Shown here one piece after another: positions 13,101 to 24,091 of a DNA stretch of 64,000 nt (positions are counted from its first letter, which is position 1; every line of letters begins with the position of its first letter). The DNA comes from Trichopria drosophilae (lineage: Eukaryota > Arthropoda > Insecta > Hymenoptera > Diapriidae). The notes below the pieces were generated by a model. That model had not been told where the DNA came from. It did no database searches and worked only from the letters and a program-made list of their open reading frames with translations. Position numbers and translations under genes: made by a program. The stretch is from NCBI GenBank assembly GCA_030407085.1, contig CM059584.1, forward strand, positions 139,800,001 through 139,864,000. The letters are read 5' to 3'.

Positions 13101-16100
13101 AGCCCAAAATACATCGAAAACATCTGGCACATTTCATTTTTGGGGTGGGGCAGTTCTTCTGCAATTTTACCATTTAATGTTTTCGGTTCATTTGCAGAAA
13201 AAATAATTTAACATTGTTTAACAATTATAATTTTAAGAGTTGAGACAAGTATTCGAATTTCTGGGAGCTACTATATAAATGCGTGTTATACAAGGACTCT
13301 TAAACAGTTTTTATTATTTCTGGCAGCGGCAAGACTCTTTTATTTTTGTATCGGTTTTATCTGTTTAGTTACTATCTTATTGTAAGTTATCGTTTTTGTG
13401 CGTTCGTCGTTATATTATTTATTATATGTATACAGTTGTATTTCTGTAACGGCCAAAATTAACTCAAGGATCACAATCCAGAGTTTAATAAAGATTATAC
13501 ATACATACATACAGTTCAGGTCCTTCAGGTAGAAAAATAATAAAATAACACTTACATAAAATTCAAAATATAATAAAATACTTGGAAACAATATACGAGA
13601 GAAAACAAGTTGGTGAAATACCAATTGGTGTAATATCAAATGGTGAAATATCATTTCACCGATGTTTAACATATTTTCTGACAACCAATTCCAGATTCTG
13701 CATAGTTTCATTTTTGACGAGAAATATAAAAAATTAGATCTAGCCGTCTCCTCGACAAGTACTCTGAGGTGCCTTATATTATGCAACGATAGTCTGTAAG
13801 GGAATAAATTCATCACATTGATGCAAAAAGTTGAATACAATCACATAGAATGAATGTGGAACTTAGTGATTTCTTGGTCCGACGGTCCAAAATAAAAACA
13901 ACGACAGAAGAACTCTTTGTTTTCCGCATTTGAGAAGATAAATGCATCAGCCAATTTTTGTTGGTGTAAAATAAAATAAAAAGGTGAATGTAGTAAACGC
14001 TGTCTAAAAACTATATAACATTTAAAAAATAACAAAAATTAGTATTTATAAACAAGGTTATGCAAATTACTAGCTTTAACCCTCCTGCGGACTAAGCCGT
14101 ATATATACGTCCAGACGAGGTTTTTACCGTAGTCATGACTACTGGCAGAAAGACGTGTATATATAAGTCCTGACAATTTTGGCTATATTTTCAGACTGGG
14201 GAATTTTTCAAGAGTCTATTACGGCTCAAATTAAAGCTGAAGTCTTCCTCTTCAAGATAGACTTGGTCTAAATGACAGGACTCCCAGTGCCTCGACCCCT
14301 TAAAAAAAGGAAAAAAGGGAATTTGAACTTAAAAAGCAACTTGAAGTAGAAAAATGGACTAAAAAAGGACTAAAAAAGGACTAAAAATAGTTTTGATTTC
14401 AACTTTTTAATTGTAAGCCTGATACAATTATTACATTACAATTTATAATAAAATTTGTTTCGTTTGTTATCACAAGGGGAGAGTCCGGGCACAAAATCAG
14501 CTATATCAAACAAACGTTCAAAAATTACCCAGAAATTATTTCTTTAGTGATTTTTGAGGAGGAATTCAATGGTAATAAAATAAAAATCAGAAACAAATTT
14601 TTTTACCAAAAAAGAAACATTTTTTTTCTAATAAAATTAAATTTTTTAAAATCTATACGTAATTATTTAGAAAATATGTTTTTCTGTTTCCAATTGTTTT
14701 TTTTTTAATTTTTAAAATAGATTAACAAATTTGAATAGCCTTTATTCGGAAAAAAACAAATTTTTTCACGCTAAAACGTTTAATTTTGCTATTGTTGGAC
14801 CTTCAGATTTGGTTGCAAATTTTGTATACGGGTTCTCTACCCAAAAAATTGAACTCTCAATTTTTTTAAAATTTTTCCACCTGTTTTTTTTTTAATTTTT
14901 TCGTCGTTTTTAATTTAAACATTCAAAGCAAATTTGGTGAATAAAAAAACATATTTTCCAACTAATTATGGATGGATTTTAAAAAATTTTATTTTTTCGA
15001 CGAAAAAAAAATCTTTTTTATCAAACATTTTTATAAAATTGTTATTATATTACCATTAAATTCGTCGGGAAAAAAAAAACATTTTTTTCGCATTTTTCGA
15101 AAGATTGTTTGTTATAGTTCCTTAAAGTTTCAATAACTTAGTTTTTCCATTTCCCTAAGATGCTTTGCAACTTTTTCATAAGAGGTCTATGTATACAAGA
15201 AACCTATATTTATGAAATCATAAATATGGAAAATTGTTTTGTTTACTTACAATTTTTTATTATTACGTAATAAAAGTAATCGTTTCTCAAAACATTTTGA
15301 CAAAGTTTTCAAATTAAATAGAGAAAAAAAATAATCGTATAATTTTTGTTGCATACTACATACTGTATATGTATATTATAAAATAATTTATAGATGAAAA
15401 ACAATATGGATATAATTTTGAATGGCTTCATACTATTTTTTAGTTTCTCCGAAGTTAAAACGTAAGTAATATAGTCATATTTCTTTGGATTTGAAAAACG
15501 AATTACTTTTCTTAATCAAACATTTATTCATACGCAGAAAACAAGACGTAAAAAAGGGACTTTTGACAAAAAAAAGGAAATAAAAGGGACTAAAGTCGAA
15601 AAAAGAGACTAATTTCCTAAAAAGACACTGATTGGGAGTCCTGAAATGACAATTTTTTTTTATTTCTTTTCGGAAACATCAATAAAAAATGTCTAAATAT
15701 TATCGAAAATATGTGTTTTTTATCAAAGTTGAAAACTTGTTCAAACGAGGCTCAAAATCTCTACTTGGGGGTTTTTGGGGTTGCTGATTACGAATCTGAT
15801 GTCAGAAATCATAAATTCAAATTGGCGGATCCAATATGGCGGCCAAAAATACAAATTTATTGAAAGAATCAAATTTCACATTGAATATCAAACGACGCGT
15901 ATCGTAAATCAATTTTGCTCAATAAAACTGGATAAAACAATAAAAATAGGGCCCTGAATGCACAAACATGAAAAAATACAGAAAAATAGGAACAAAAACA
16001 GTAATAGACATTATTCATAGCCACCAATCCTAAAAAACGCGTTCATCATAAATGTTTATAAGAACAATTACTTTTGAATGTAGCGTTAAAAGCTGCCCTA

Positions 16101-19100
16101 TTGAATCCAACATTTTGAATGTCAGAAAACTGACATTAGATTCTTGATCAGCGACCTCGAATATCCCTGTACACGAAGTTTCATAAAAATAGGCTAATAT
16201 TTTATATTTTTAGTCACCATATCAGATCCGCCATTTTGAATTTCTGATTTACTTTTCATTAACGATCTATTTGACATAAAGGCAGACTGTCAAATAGCAG
16301 CTTTCGCAGATGATACAAGAATATCATTCAATGCGAACGACTGGAGTAAACTGGCACAGAAGGTCAAACGAGAAATGCCTCGCTATCTACAATGGTTCAT
16401 GAATAACTCGTTAACTATCAATGTTAACAAGACTAAGGCAATGGTTTTTGCTTGCTAAAAGAAGAAAACATAAACAACATATAGAAAATAAACATCAAAA
16501 TGATAGAATCTTGTAAATATTTGGGTGTTGTTTTTGACTCTCATCTTAAATGTACCCAGCATATTGCAAGTTGTATTAATTTGCATAAATATTACATTTT
16601 TTTCCCTTCTAAAGCTGCACTTTTAAAGCATTTTTTGTCTTAAAGAGCTACATTTCAAGAGGCACAAGTTAAATTTTTAGGACAAAATATTGAAAATTGG
16701 CCGAGTTATGATTTTTTTTTGTGAAAAACGTCACTTTTGTGTATTTAATTTTTTATAACGAGTACCACTAATTTTTTTTATCAAGATAACTTATCTACGC
16801 GGTAAAGTGATACTTGGAGATTATCCAGTAATTTTGTTGAGACGAAATAACGAAAACTGTCCGTGCATGACGATATTATCTTCGGATTGGGGTCTCCCAC
16901 GACCCCACATGGCGCTTTGTGTTATTTTTATATAGGGTGTCGCTTTAGGGGTTAAGAAATTGAGACACATTCCATTTATATTCAGGAAAATTCAGAATAT
17001 TATTCCTCCAAAACTTAAATTACAGGTTTTTCATGCATTGTTTGGGTCGGTGCTCAATTATGAAATGACAGCTTGGGGAGCAGCAACAAGCAGTGCCATT
17101 TCAGTTTTGAGGATCCTGACCGACAAAACTTTAACAGCACTATTTAATAAGCCTAGAATGTACCCTATGAACCAATTGTATGGAGAGCTAGGACTTATTG
17201 TCTGAAAGCTTTGCGGTTCCAAATGGCACAAAAGGAATTTCATCCAACGCAATCTGTAGGAGCGACAAGATCATCTTCAAGACTGAAAGTTCCAATACCA
17301 AGCGGGTAGAAGATGCTATGACTACATAGCCCCGACATTATACGACAAAATGCCACAAGACATAAAAATAAATATTCAGAAAAAAGGAGCATCAACGAAT
17401 TACAAAAAGAAGCAATCAAGAAATGGCTAAATACAATACCTGAACACCAAATTAAAAAATTTGCCTAGTATTGCCATGCGCATATTCTAATCGTAATCAC
17501 TGTGATATGCATTTCGTGTATTGTTAATTGTATTTTTTATCTTTTCCTTAACCCCTTCGTTGGCATTGACGCAATAGTGCGCACATCTTTTTTTTTTTTG
17601 TATTTAACTTGCTCCGATTTGGAATCCAAGTCTAACTTGGGGGTTTTTGGGGTCGCTGAATCCGAATCTGAAGTCAAATTTTAAAAATTCAAAATGGCGG
17701 ATGCAATATGGCGGCCGAAAATGAATAAAAAATTTAAAAGGTTACTCGATAGTAACGAATTCAAGCTTCAAATTTCAAAATTCAAGATGGCGGATTCACA
17801 TTCGCAATCAGCAACCCCGAAAACCCCTGAGTAACAAATTTCATCACAACCGTGTAATTTTTTTCATTTTTGGCCACCATATTGGATTCGCCATTTTGAA
17901 TTTGCAAATTTTTAGTTCAAATTCGTAATCAGCGACCTCGAAAACCCTTCAGTGCGGTTTGGAGTCGAAATAGCGATAAAAAAAATTCCTGCCATTCTGG
18001 GTACTTTTTTGTAGAATTTTCTGTGCCAACGAAGGGGTTAAATTTAAAAAAATTGTATGTACATATATTTGTTATTTTATAATATTGTATACTTATTTGT
18101 TATATTTTAAAAGTAATTAGAAGATACTTCAGTATTATTTGAAACAATCATTAATTCTTTTGCCATCACAATCGGAGCAAAATAATTAGTACTTTATTTT
18201 TATGTTACTATTTGTTTTTTATTGAAGCTAGACAAGTTTTATGTTGATAAAATGAATCTAGTTGGTATTTATATTATATTTTGTGTTATGTTAACAATTT
18301 GATATATATTTTTCAATTTAATACAAAATAGAAACCGGAAATATTTAATCGGCTGTGACGAATTGCGCTATTTGACCCAAAAATGTCCAAAGTAGCAAAA
18401 TATTGTATTAAACTATTTCACTACAAAATTCGTCTAATAATAACTGAAAATTTTAATAATTTGTATCAATAAAATACTTAATAATTATTGAATAATTTAT
18501 GAAAATTACTTAAATTTTTTAAAAAATCAAAGAATTATTAACTTATTGCTAACTTTTAAATCAATATAAACTAAATTAATAAATAAAAATAAATAAATAA
18601 ATAAATAAATTGATTAATAAAATACTTAATAATTATTGAATAATTTATGATAATTACTTGAATTTTTTAAAAAATCAAAGAATTATTAACTTATTGCTAA
18701 CTTTCAAATCAATATAAACTAAATTAATAAAATACTTAATAATTATGGAATAATTTATGAAAATTACAAATACCAAAGTGATATTAATCCTGAAGTGTCA
18801 CTGTGAGCTATTTGACCCAAAAAATGTCCAAAGCAAATTTTTCAACTGTTCCTGATGGAAAGATTAAAAATCGCTCCATTTCATGTTCGATCAAACCTAC
18901 TGTGTACTAGATTACATGGAAATATTCAATTGTGTTTCATTTGATCGCTGTTACACTTTAAATTAGAGTTAAGTCAAACTGACGATGTGTCTCCAATGAA
19001 TATTCGCAAATCGGAGCAAATTTTATTTTCTTGTGTTTTGGAAGATTCTGTCTCCTTACATGGTAAGTGATTGTATAAGGATATCTTTTTTGGTTGTGGT

Positions 19101-20118
19101 ATTATTAACATATGGAAATTAGTTGGCTTATAATCTAAATAAGGTAAGGTTATCTACGATTTGCACGAGATGCAAGTCAAAATTACTCCGATTTCTTAAA
19201 GCCTTGAAGTTATATTCATCAATAATTATGTCACATTCTTTTGCATCGGACAATTCAAAATTGTTTAGAAAATTTTGTAATTTGAGTGGAGTGTATCATC
19301 ATGATGTCTTAATTAGAGAATTCTACTGATTCCATTTGGGGGTAATCGAAATTCAGAAATTTCAGATTAACTTTTTCTGATATTATAACATACCTGAAGT
19401 TCCGAATGTTCAATGAACGATTTATAAGGGGCGTCATTATAATAAAATTCATACTTCATACGATTATAATGAAATAAACATATAAAAATTTAGAAATTAT
19501 TAATTGGATATGTTTTAATGCTGAAAAAACGCAATTATACAATTATTTGATTATTTTGTTAAATTAAAAATATTCACAGTTTGAAGGAACGGCAAAAAAC
19601 ATTTTGCAATTTAAAACTAATTATAATAACACTAGAAACCCTAACATCTTTACTTTATGCGTACCATGTATGAATTACAGTCAATTTAGCAAATTTAATT
19701 GTACCAAACGTTAACATAGAGGATTCTTACTATGTTTACCAAAGAAAAGTTAAGTCACTAGTTCACAACTTTAATTAAGATTGTACTATTACTAAACGCA
19801 GTTATTGAAATGAATTTATATCTAATATTTTTGTAAAAGGATTCTCCCGTTGATTAAATAAACAAATAAATAAATATACGTTATTTTGATATTTTTTTAA
19901 AATCCAAAACAAAAATTTTTTTAAATTCTCCGAAACTACAATTCTGAATTTTTCTCAAAGTACGGAAGTATATATGTATTTTTTTATTAATAAAATATTA
20001 TTGTGAAATATTTGTTTAATAAATTAGTAGAAATTTTAATTTCTCAAAATGAGTAAAAATACAAAATAATATTAAGAAGTTGTAAAGTATTTATTACTAA
20101 CAAAATATTGTATTAAAA

Positions 20119-20149
<31 letters not shown>

Positions 20150-23100
20150 ATAGATAAAAATATTTCACTACAACATTTGTCTAATAATAACTGAAAATTT
20201 TAATAATTTGTATTAATAAAATACTTAACAATTATTATTGAAAAATTATATTTAAATTTGTTAATAAATCAAAGAATCATTAACTTATTGCTAACTTTTA
20301 AATAAACCTAAACTAAATTAATAAATTGATTAATAAAATACTTAATAATTATTGAATAATTTATGAAAATTACTTAAATTTTTTAAAAAATCAAAGAATT
20401 ATTAACTTATTGCTAACTTTTAAATCAATCTAAACTAAATAATAAATTAATGTACGTTTTTTTTAATTATATAATTTAAAGTAATTTTTATATTCATTCT
20501 TCTTTTTTTATTTTCAATATTTTTTATTACTTTATATCCTATTATCACATTACAAAAAGAAAGAAGATTATGATTTTAAGCTCATAAAAAGGTGTGAAAA
20601 CAACACTTTAAATCTGTTAGTAATGTAAACTTAATGAGATTTTAAACTGAAAAATAATTCCTATTCTAAAGGTTGTAAAAAAAAGAGTCAAATTTAAACA
20701 CCTAATTAAGGGTGGATTTAGTTAGGAATTTAAGTATACAAACAAAATAATTAACATTCTCTACTAAACTTCTTACCCTGGAGATAATAATGAAACTTAA
20801 CTACCTGTCAGACCTAAAGGTAGCAGGTAAGAACAATTTTATGAGTCAGGTAATAAGCTGCAAGTGATCTCATTGTTGGAAAGGATTACATTATGTAAAA
20901 GCTTGCTTCTTAACACTTCATAAACTAAAGCTTCTTATTTATAGTAACTAAAATGGTCAACAAACAACATAGGTCACAAATGTGTTGAAAAAAATCTTCA
21001 CTTCCTGGAATTTCTGGTGCAACCTAAATATTAGTTTAGATGAATTGAAAAGTTACTCCATTAATTTTAATACATTAGTCTCATTGAACTAAATTTGATT
21101 TAATTATGGCTGATGCTTATAAATACGTTTTTTTACATTGTTTTTATACAAATTTCGCTCACCGGCTTCTATTATGTATTTTATGTATTTACCTGATTTA
21201 TTTTTTACTTTTTAAATTTAAATTTCTAATTTTTAAATATTATTGTAAACCTGTATATGGGGCATTCCATGTGAAATCGACGATGAAAATTCGTAATCCT
21301 CTTAATTTTTGTTGCAAATTTTTTAGTATTCATCGAAAATATCTTTCTTGAATTTTTTCTTATTTTTATCTTTCCATGTTCACAAGTTATGAATTTTTCA
21401 AAAAAAAAACATCAAAAAATTTTCAACTGGCTATAACTCAGCAACAAAAATAGATAAAAAAAAATAGGTACAATTTTGTTTGAAGTTATTAAAAAAATTA
21501 ATTATTTATAGTGATTAAGAATAACATGTATAAATTGGTCCAGCTATCAGATGGTCAAATGCGAAAAATAAAATTTTTGCATTTCTCAAAAAAAAAAACA
21601 AACAAATAAAAAAATCATTCGAAGCGCTGTTTACTATGTAGTTTCTTTCAAAAATATACAATTATTGCTCAATTATTTGGTCAAAAATTTCGCATTTTTA
21701 GAATAAAATCGAATTTTTAAGGATGATAATCATAATTGATTTTTTTGAAAAAATTCTACAAAAAACTATCATAAATTTGACGAATTTTAAACCTAGTCCT
21801 GTTATGGGCACAAGTTTCTGTCTACTAAAAAAAATAAATAAAATAATTATATAATTAATTAATTTTAAAAATAATTTATCTGTTTTATACTTCTATTCTT
21901 CTGTTGTATATTTGTGTTATTTTTGAGCATATGATAAATATTCTTGAATTTGCTCATATAAAACATAAAATATGAAACATATCTTATTTTTTTTTTTTTT
22001 TGGAGAAACGCAAAAATTTCATTTTTCACATTTGACCATCTGATAGCTGGACCAATTTATACATGTTATTCTTAATCACTTTAAATAATTTATTTTTTTA
22101 ATAATTTCAAACAAAATTTTATCTATTTTTTTAATTCATTTTTTAATCTAATTTTTTTATCTAATTTTTATATCTATATTTTTTATCAATTTTTGTTGCC
22201 GAGTTACAGCCAGTTAAAAATTTTTTATTGTATTTTTTTGAAAAATTCATAACTTGTGAACATGGAAAGATAAAAATTGGAAAAAATTCCACAAAGTTTT
22301 TTTCAATGAATACTATAGTTTAAAAAATTTGCAACTAAAATTACGAAAGTGACGCACAGGGATAATTCTTTACCTATGACTTAATAAACACAACTAACTA
22401 ACTAACTAACAAATAAATACACTTTAAATGTGTTTCAGTAATGTTATGCTTCTCTTTAATACTTGACCTATACCATTTAAACAACACATTTAGCATCTGA
22501 CTAAGTATCATAAAACCTTGATTATGTTATTTATTTTTCTATAAACAATCTTATATCATTGACAAATTTTTATTTAAAACTTTTTTATTTTGATTTATTA
22601 AATGACAAGATTGCTAAGATTTTGTTATTTTTGTATTAAAATTGTTATCATGGCCACATTAATGATGGTTTTAAGTATTAAATTTATTCTGTACTCTAAA
22701 AAGTTTAATTAATGATTAATATTTAATAATTACTCCATTAATTAGAAACAACAATTACATGATTAATTATTAATTAATTGAATTAGAAACTAAATAATAA
22801 CATAATAAAACAATATAATTAGATTCATTTAAATCTTTTTTGTTTTCATTTATGAAAGGACAAGATTGCCCACATTTTGTTATTTTTGTATGAAAATGGT
22901 TTACCATAGCCACATTAATGATAGTTTTAAGTATTAAATTTATTCTGTACTCTAAAAAGTTTAATTAATGATTAATATTTAATAATTACTCCATTAATTA
23001 GAAAAATCGATTATATCATTAATTATTAAATAATTGAATTAGAAACTACCTAACAACATAACAAAACAATATAATTAGATTCATTTAAATCTTTTTTTTA

Positions 23101-24091
23101 TATCATTTTCAAAACGAAACATTTTTTACATTTATAAAATGCAATTATAAATATCGATTTTACTGGCGTAATTAACTCCATAATATTTGTAATGAAAAAT
23201 ACAATTCAAACGTCTTCCCAATTGAAACAAATCAAAACATTCATTTGTTATGATTCTTACATTCCCATTAACTGCATTGTTTGAAAAAATGAAATTGTCT
23301 AAGCTACGTTTTCTATAGTCCTACAAAAAATTGACATTTCGCATCCTACAGACAGAAGCAATACTCGAATGCAAAAGGAATCTTGAGAAATCTTCTGAAA
23401 ATCTTGATCGTTAACATCAATCTGATAGTAAAACAAATAAAAAATCTATTGTTATAAACAAATTTTTGCAACAATAACAAAGTGGGTATAACACGTTTCG
23501 AGCAGTATAGGCGAAAATTTGGTAAAATTTCGTAACAACAATGAAGAACACACGGTCGTTATGCGAGTTTCCAACGGTCGAAACGAGTACGAAATCGCCG
23601 TTCACACAGACAGCACACGGATTCAGGTCGAAAAAAAGGTCGGATCACCCCAAGATTCGTCAATTCGACGAAAGCCCCAGCGGGTCCAAAAATTCCTTTC
23701 CCCGGACCCACCACCATTTTCCAAGCGTTTATCGAAAAAAAAGCGCCGAACGCCGGCGCTTTCCCTTCGACGTCAAGGATTCTCGACCGTTAAAACCTTT
23801 TTCGCAATTCCGCCAAAATTTCGCGGAAACTCGGGAAAATTCGTTCGCGTCCGCTAGCCTAAAAAAGGCGCCAACTTGCCGCGGAAAACTCTTGATGAAA
23901 ATCGATTTAAAAAAAAAGAAGGTTATCGGTGGAGTTAAAAGGACGCTTGCGGGGCATTTAAACGGTTAAGTCTTAACGGTCGCGCGCTACCCCTTCTTTC
24001 CCACGGATCGCTATCGGCGTCGCACGTTTTTCGCGATTTTTTCACCGTTGTTAAAACTCACCGTTGCCGCCGCTCGCCTGTTCAGTGCCAT
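3922..24091 (-). CDS. CycB: G2/mitotic-specific cyclin B (complete, 5 coding exons)
   Basis: Regulatory subunit of CDK1 that drives entry into mitosis and is destroyed through APC/C. Exons in order: 24091-24062, 12022-11387, 8368-8129, 4408-4290, 4174-3922; total 1278 nt, 425 aa, all introns GT-AG with consistent phase. The destruction box RAALGEIGN is at about residues 33-41. A Lys/Pro-rich linker follows to about 140. The cyclin box N-lobe has [13 protein letters not shown] at about 188, and exon 3 has the [14 protein letters not shown] and [11 protein letters not shown] motifs. The C-lobe ends with [16 protein letters not shown]. Length is normal for animal cyclin B. The start [10 protein letters not shown] is chosen because it sits in the GC-rich promoter region, is followed by a perfect GTGAGT donor, and joins exon 2 in phase 0. 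The in-frame TTG upstream of exon 2 is the acceptor tract, not a start. Introns 2 and 3 are almost filled by giant fold-backs. Confidence 0.95.
4290..4408 (-). CDS. CycB: Cyclin B exon 4
   Basis: Bounded by acceptor TTTCGCAG (upstream of 4408) and donor GTAAGT (4289-4284). Encodes [20 protein letters not shown] and on through [13 protein letters not shown], matching the start of the cyclin C-lobe (HTLAKYLMEL and IAAGAFCLAL in vertebrates). No ORF-sized frame marks it; it is found by phase and homology. Confidence 0.9.
4934..6179. mobile_element. 1.25 kb insertion with CATGGTGGCC ends and AACAT target duplication
   Basis: Begins CATGGTGGCCGC and ends GGTGGCCACCATG, with AACAT on both sides (4929-4933 and 6180-6184). 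The opposite arm of the host fold-back reads through this point with a single AACAT, confirming the empty site. Near both ends lie repeats of TTCCCTGACTTTTCCC/CCCTGA. No coding capacity seen; the superfamily is unknown. Confidence 0.75.
7276..7855. mobile_element. TA-flanked pogo-like short element (CAGTAGAACCTCCG ends)
   Basis: The left terminus CAGTAGAACCTCCGTTATCG matches the complement of the right terminus (GATAACGGAGGTTCCACTG), flanked by TA on each side. The uninterrupted opposite arm of the host fold-back confirms the empty site and TA duplication. A second element is nested at 7410-7678. Non-coding. CAGT ends with a TA target are typical of the pogo/Tigger branch of Tc1-mariner. Confidence 0.85.
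7410..7678. mobile_element. Nested TA-flanked pogo-like short element (CAGTCCGACCTCC ends)
   Basis: Begins CAGTCCGACCTCCCTAATTG and ends CAATTAAGGAGGTCGGACTG; TA precedes and follows. A second, subterminal copy of the end sequence (ACCTCCGTAATTGATTACG) follows inside. Inserted inside the element at 7276-7855. Non-coding. Confidence 0.85.
7976..8015 (+). other. Hammerhead-ribozyme-like core
   Basis: CTGAAGA at 7976-7982 fits the hammerhead CUGANGA box. GGTC and GACC can pair as stem II, GAAAC at 8001-8005 fits the GAAA box, and GTC at 8013-8015 could be the cleavage triplet closing a 2-bp stem III. Stem I pairing next to the core is poor, so activity is doubtful. It lies near the outer end of the fold-back right arm; the left-arm counterpart has diverged. 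Such motifs are known from Penelope-like retroelements. Confidence 0.35.
8129..8368 (-). CDS. CycB: Cyclin B exon 3 (cyclin box)
   Basis: Acceptor TGTTTTTTAG precedes 8368 and donor GTAAGT follows 8129; 80 codons in phase 0. Encodes [19 protein letters not shown], then the invariant [16 protein letters not shown] and [21 protein letters not shown] segments, i.e. the second half of the cyclin N-lobe. Confidence 0.95.
8843..9369. mobile_element. TTAA-type (piggyBac-like) short element
   Basis: Left terminus CCGTTTAACGCCC follows TTAA (8839-8842). Right terminus GGGCGTTAAAGGG precedes TTAG, one change from TTAA. Inside are two opposed copies of the TTTTTGGGATCGCTGATTAC / CAAAATGGCGGATCC motif, which create spurious frames at 8882-9176. 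Non-coding. Confidence 0.65.
9720..9951 (+). mobile_element. Likely LINE 3' end fragment
   Basis: T-rich 3' UTR-like sequence ending TATTATGGGCGTCGTCCCG, then ATGATAAATAAATAG, resembles the ends of other LINE copies here (for example near 55240). It lies inside the intron 2 fold-back. No coding sequence remains. Confidence 0.3.
11387..12022 (-). CDS. CycB: Cyclin B exon 2 (destruction box, linker, start of cyclin box)
   Basis: Acceptor TTCTTTATTTCAG precedes 12022 and the donor is GTTCGT after CTACAG. 212 codons in phase 0: [19 protein letters not shown], then destruction box RAALGEIGN, a Lys/Val/Pro-rich linker, and the cyclin box start [11 protein letters not shown] through [10 protein letters not shown]. 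The non-consensus GTTCGT donor is the weakest of the gene. Confidence 0.95.
12061..12310 (-). mobile_element. LINE 3' UTR fragment with ATTAC tail
   Basis: On the minus strand the sequence ends GAATAAAGATTACATTACAT, a polyadenylation-like hexamer followed by a short ATTAC repeat, as at the 3' ends of some non-LTR retrotransposons. The short tandem array at 12173-12257 lies inside it. No coding sequence. Confidence 0.4.
12173..12257. repeat. 23-bp tandem repeat, about 3.5 copies
   Basis: The unit CCTAAATTATAACTAATATT plus AAA repeats head to tail; the last copy has a TTTTAACTAAA variant. Confidence 0.85.
12311..14275. other. Cyclin B intron 1, non-coding with small repeats
   Basis: AT-rich intronic DNA with the element at 12914-13171 and a possible LINE tail ending AATAAAGATTATACATACAT at about 13485-13511. 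Frames at 13415-14035 (minus) are low-complexity and match no family I know. Confidence 0.45.
12914..13171. mobile_element. 258-bp terminal-inverted-repeat element (GGGTAAAATTGCAG ends)
   Basis: Ends GGGTAAAATTGCAGAAGAAC and GTTCTTCTGCAATTTTACC are near-perfect inverted repeats. The flanks share ATTTAAT on both sides; because that contains TTAA, either a 7-bp duplication or a TTAA target is possible. Non-coding. Confidence 0.75.
14276..15643. mobile_element. hAT-like non-autonomous element, about 1.37 kb
   Basis: Begins CAGGACTCCCAGTG and ends CACTGATTGGGAGTCCTG. AAATGA is repeated on both sides (an imperfect 8-bp duplication is possible). Subterminal sequence is rich in GGACTAAAAAAGGACTAAAA and its relatives, as in many insect hAT derivatives. 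The interior is A/T-rich and has no transposase frame. Confidence 0.65.
15760..16251. repeat. TGGCGG-motif repeat cluster
   Basis: GGGTTTTTGGGGTTGCTGAT at about 15768, then TTGGCGGATCCAATATGGCG at about 15825, and an opposed copy (ATTAGATTCTTGATCAGCG, then GATCCGCCATTTTGAA) at about 16135-16240. It forms a loose inverted pair. Confidence 0.6.
16252..17470 (+). mobile_element. 5'-truncated, decayed LINE reverse transcriptase fragment
   Basis: From 16252 the plus strand encodes [20 protein letters not shown], containing the FADD catalytic motif, then [13 protein letters not shown] (stop), then [14 protein letters not shown] near 16510. After a roughly 350-bp interruption (about 16600-16950) it resumes with [13 protein letters not shown] and [17 protein letters not shown], then [10 protein letters not shown] and several stops. 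This is the palm-to-thumb part of a non-LTR (Jockey/CR1-like) reverse transcriptase. Not functional. Confidence 0.8.
17552..18037. mobile_element. piggyBac-like short element with TTAA duplication
   Basis: TTAA (17548-17551), then CCCCTTCGTTGGCA; right end TGCCAACGAAGGGG, then TTAA (18038-18041). Inside are four TGGCGG/CCGCCA motif copies and two GTCGCTGA-type blocks. Non-coding; it interrupts what looks like the 3' UTR of the LINE copy at 16252-17470. Confidence 0.9.
18410..18780. repeat. Tandem AT-rich repeat, units of about 125-140 bp
   Basis: The block AATAAAATACTTAATAATTA ... TTATTGCTAACTTT is repeated at about 18470, 18615 and (partial) 18730, joined by an (AAAT)n run at about 18583-18612. 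The same unit recurs at 20180-20450. Confidence 0.8.
18781..20159. other. Cyclin B intron 1, no gene seen
   Basis: AT-rich sequence. Near 19850-19880 the sequence GATTAAATAAACAAATAAAT looks like the A-rich tail of a LINE 3' end. The 68-codon frame at 19123 shows no recognisable domain. Confidence 0.4.
20160..20450. repeat. Second block of the AT-rich tandem repeat
   Basis: Two more copies of the unit described at 18410-18780, preceded by an (AAAT)n run at about 20118-20150. Confidence 0.8.
20451..21280. other. Cyclin B intron 1, no gene seen
   Basis: Unique-looking AT-rich sequence with no splice-compatible coding frame that I can support. Confidence 0.4.
21281..22355. repeat. Fold-back element, about 1.07 kb
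   Basis: Left block 21375-21440 (CATGTTCACAAGTTATGAAT, then CAACTGGCTATAACTC) is mirrored at 22200-22270. GATTAAGAATAACATGTATA at 21511 is mirrored by TATACATGTTATTCTTAATC at 22060. A further mirrored block is the CATCTGATAGCTGGACC type. The right side runs into (AACT)n at 22388-22412. Confidence 0.85.
22588..23096. repeat. Tandem duplication of a roughly 252-bp unit
   Basis: Units at about 22588-22838 and 22839-23096 share TTTTGTTATTTTTGTAT, CCACATTAATGAT, AAGTATTAAATTTATTCTGT and TTAGATTCATTTAAATCTTT with few differences. Confidence 0.85.
24062..24091 (-). CDS. CycB: Cyclin B exon 1 (start codon)
   Basis: ATG at 24091-24089 opens [10 protein letters not shown], followed by a perfect GTGAGT donor (24061-24056). 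It joins exon 2 in phase 0 with no codon split. It lies in the only GC-rich segment upstream of exon 2 on this strand. A 10-residue first exon separated by 12 kb is unusual but consistent. A short first coding exon elsewhere cannot be excluded. Confidence 0.75.

Noticed and set aside
13415..14035. 141-codon and 64-codon minus-strand frames in cyclin B intron 1
   Set aside because: Low-complexity, contain repeated [19 protein letters not shown] sequence from a simple repeat, and resemble no family.
23417..23969. Basic, arginine-rich frames of 112-142 codons
   Set aside because: Overlapping frames in the GC-rich stretch next to the cyclin B promoter, no domain, no splice context; GC-rich DNA keeps frames open by chance.
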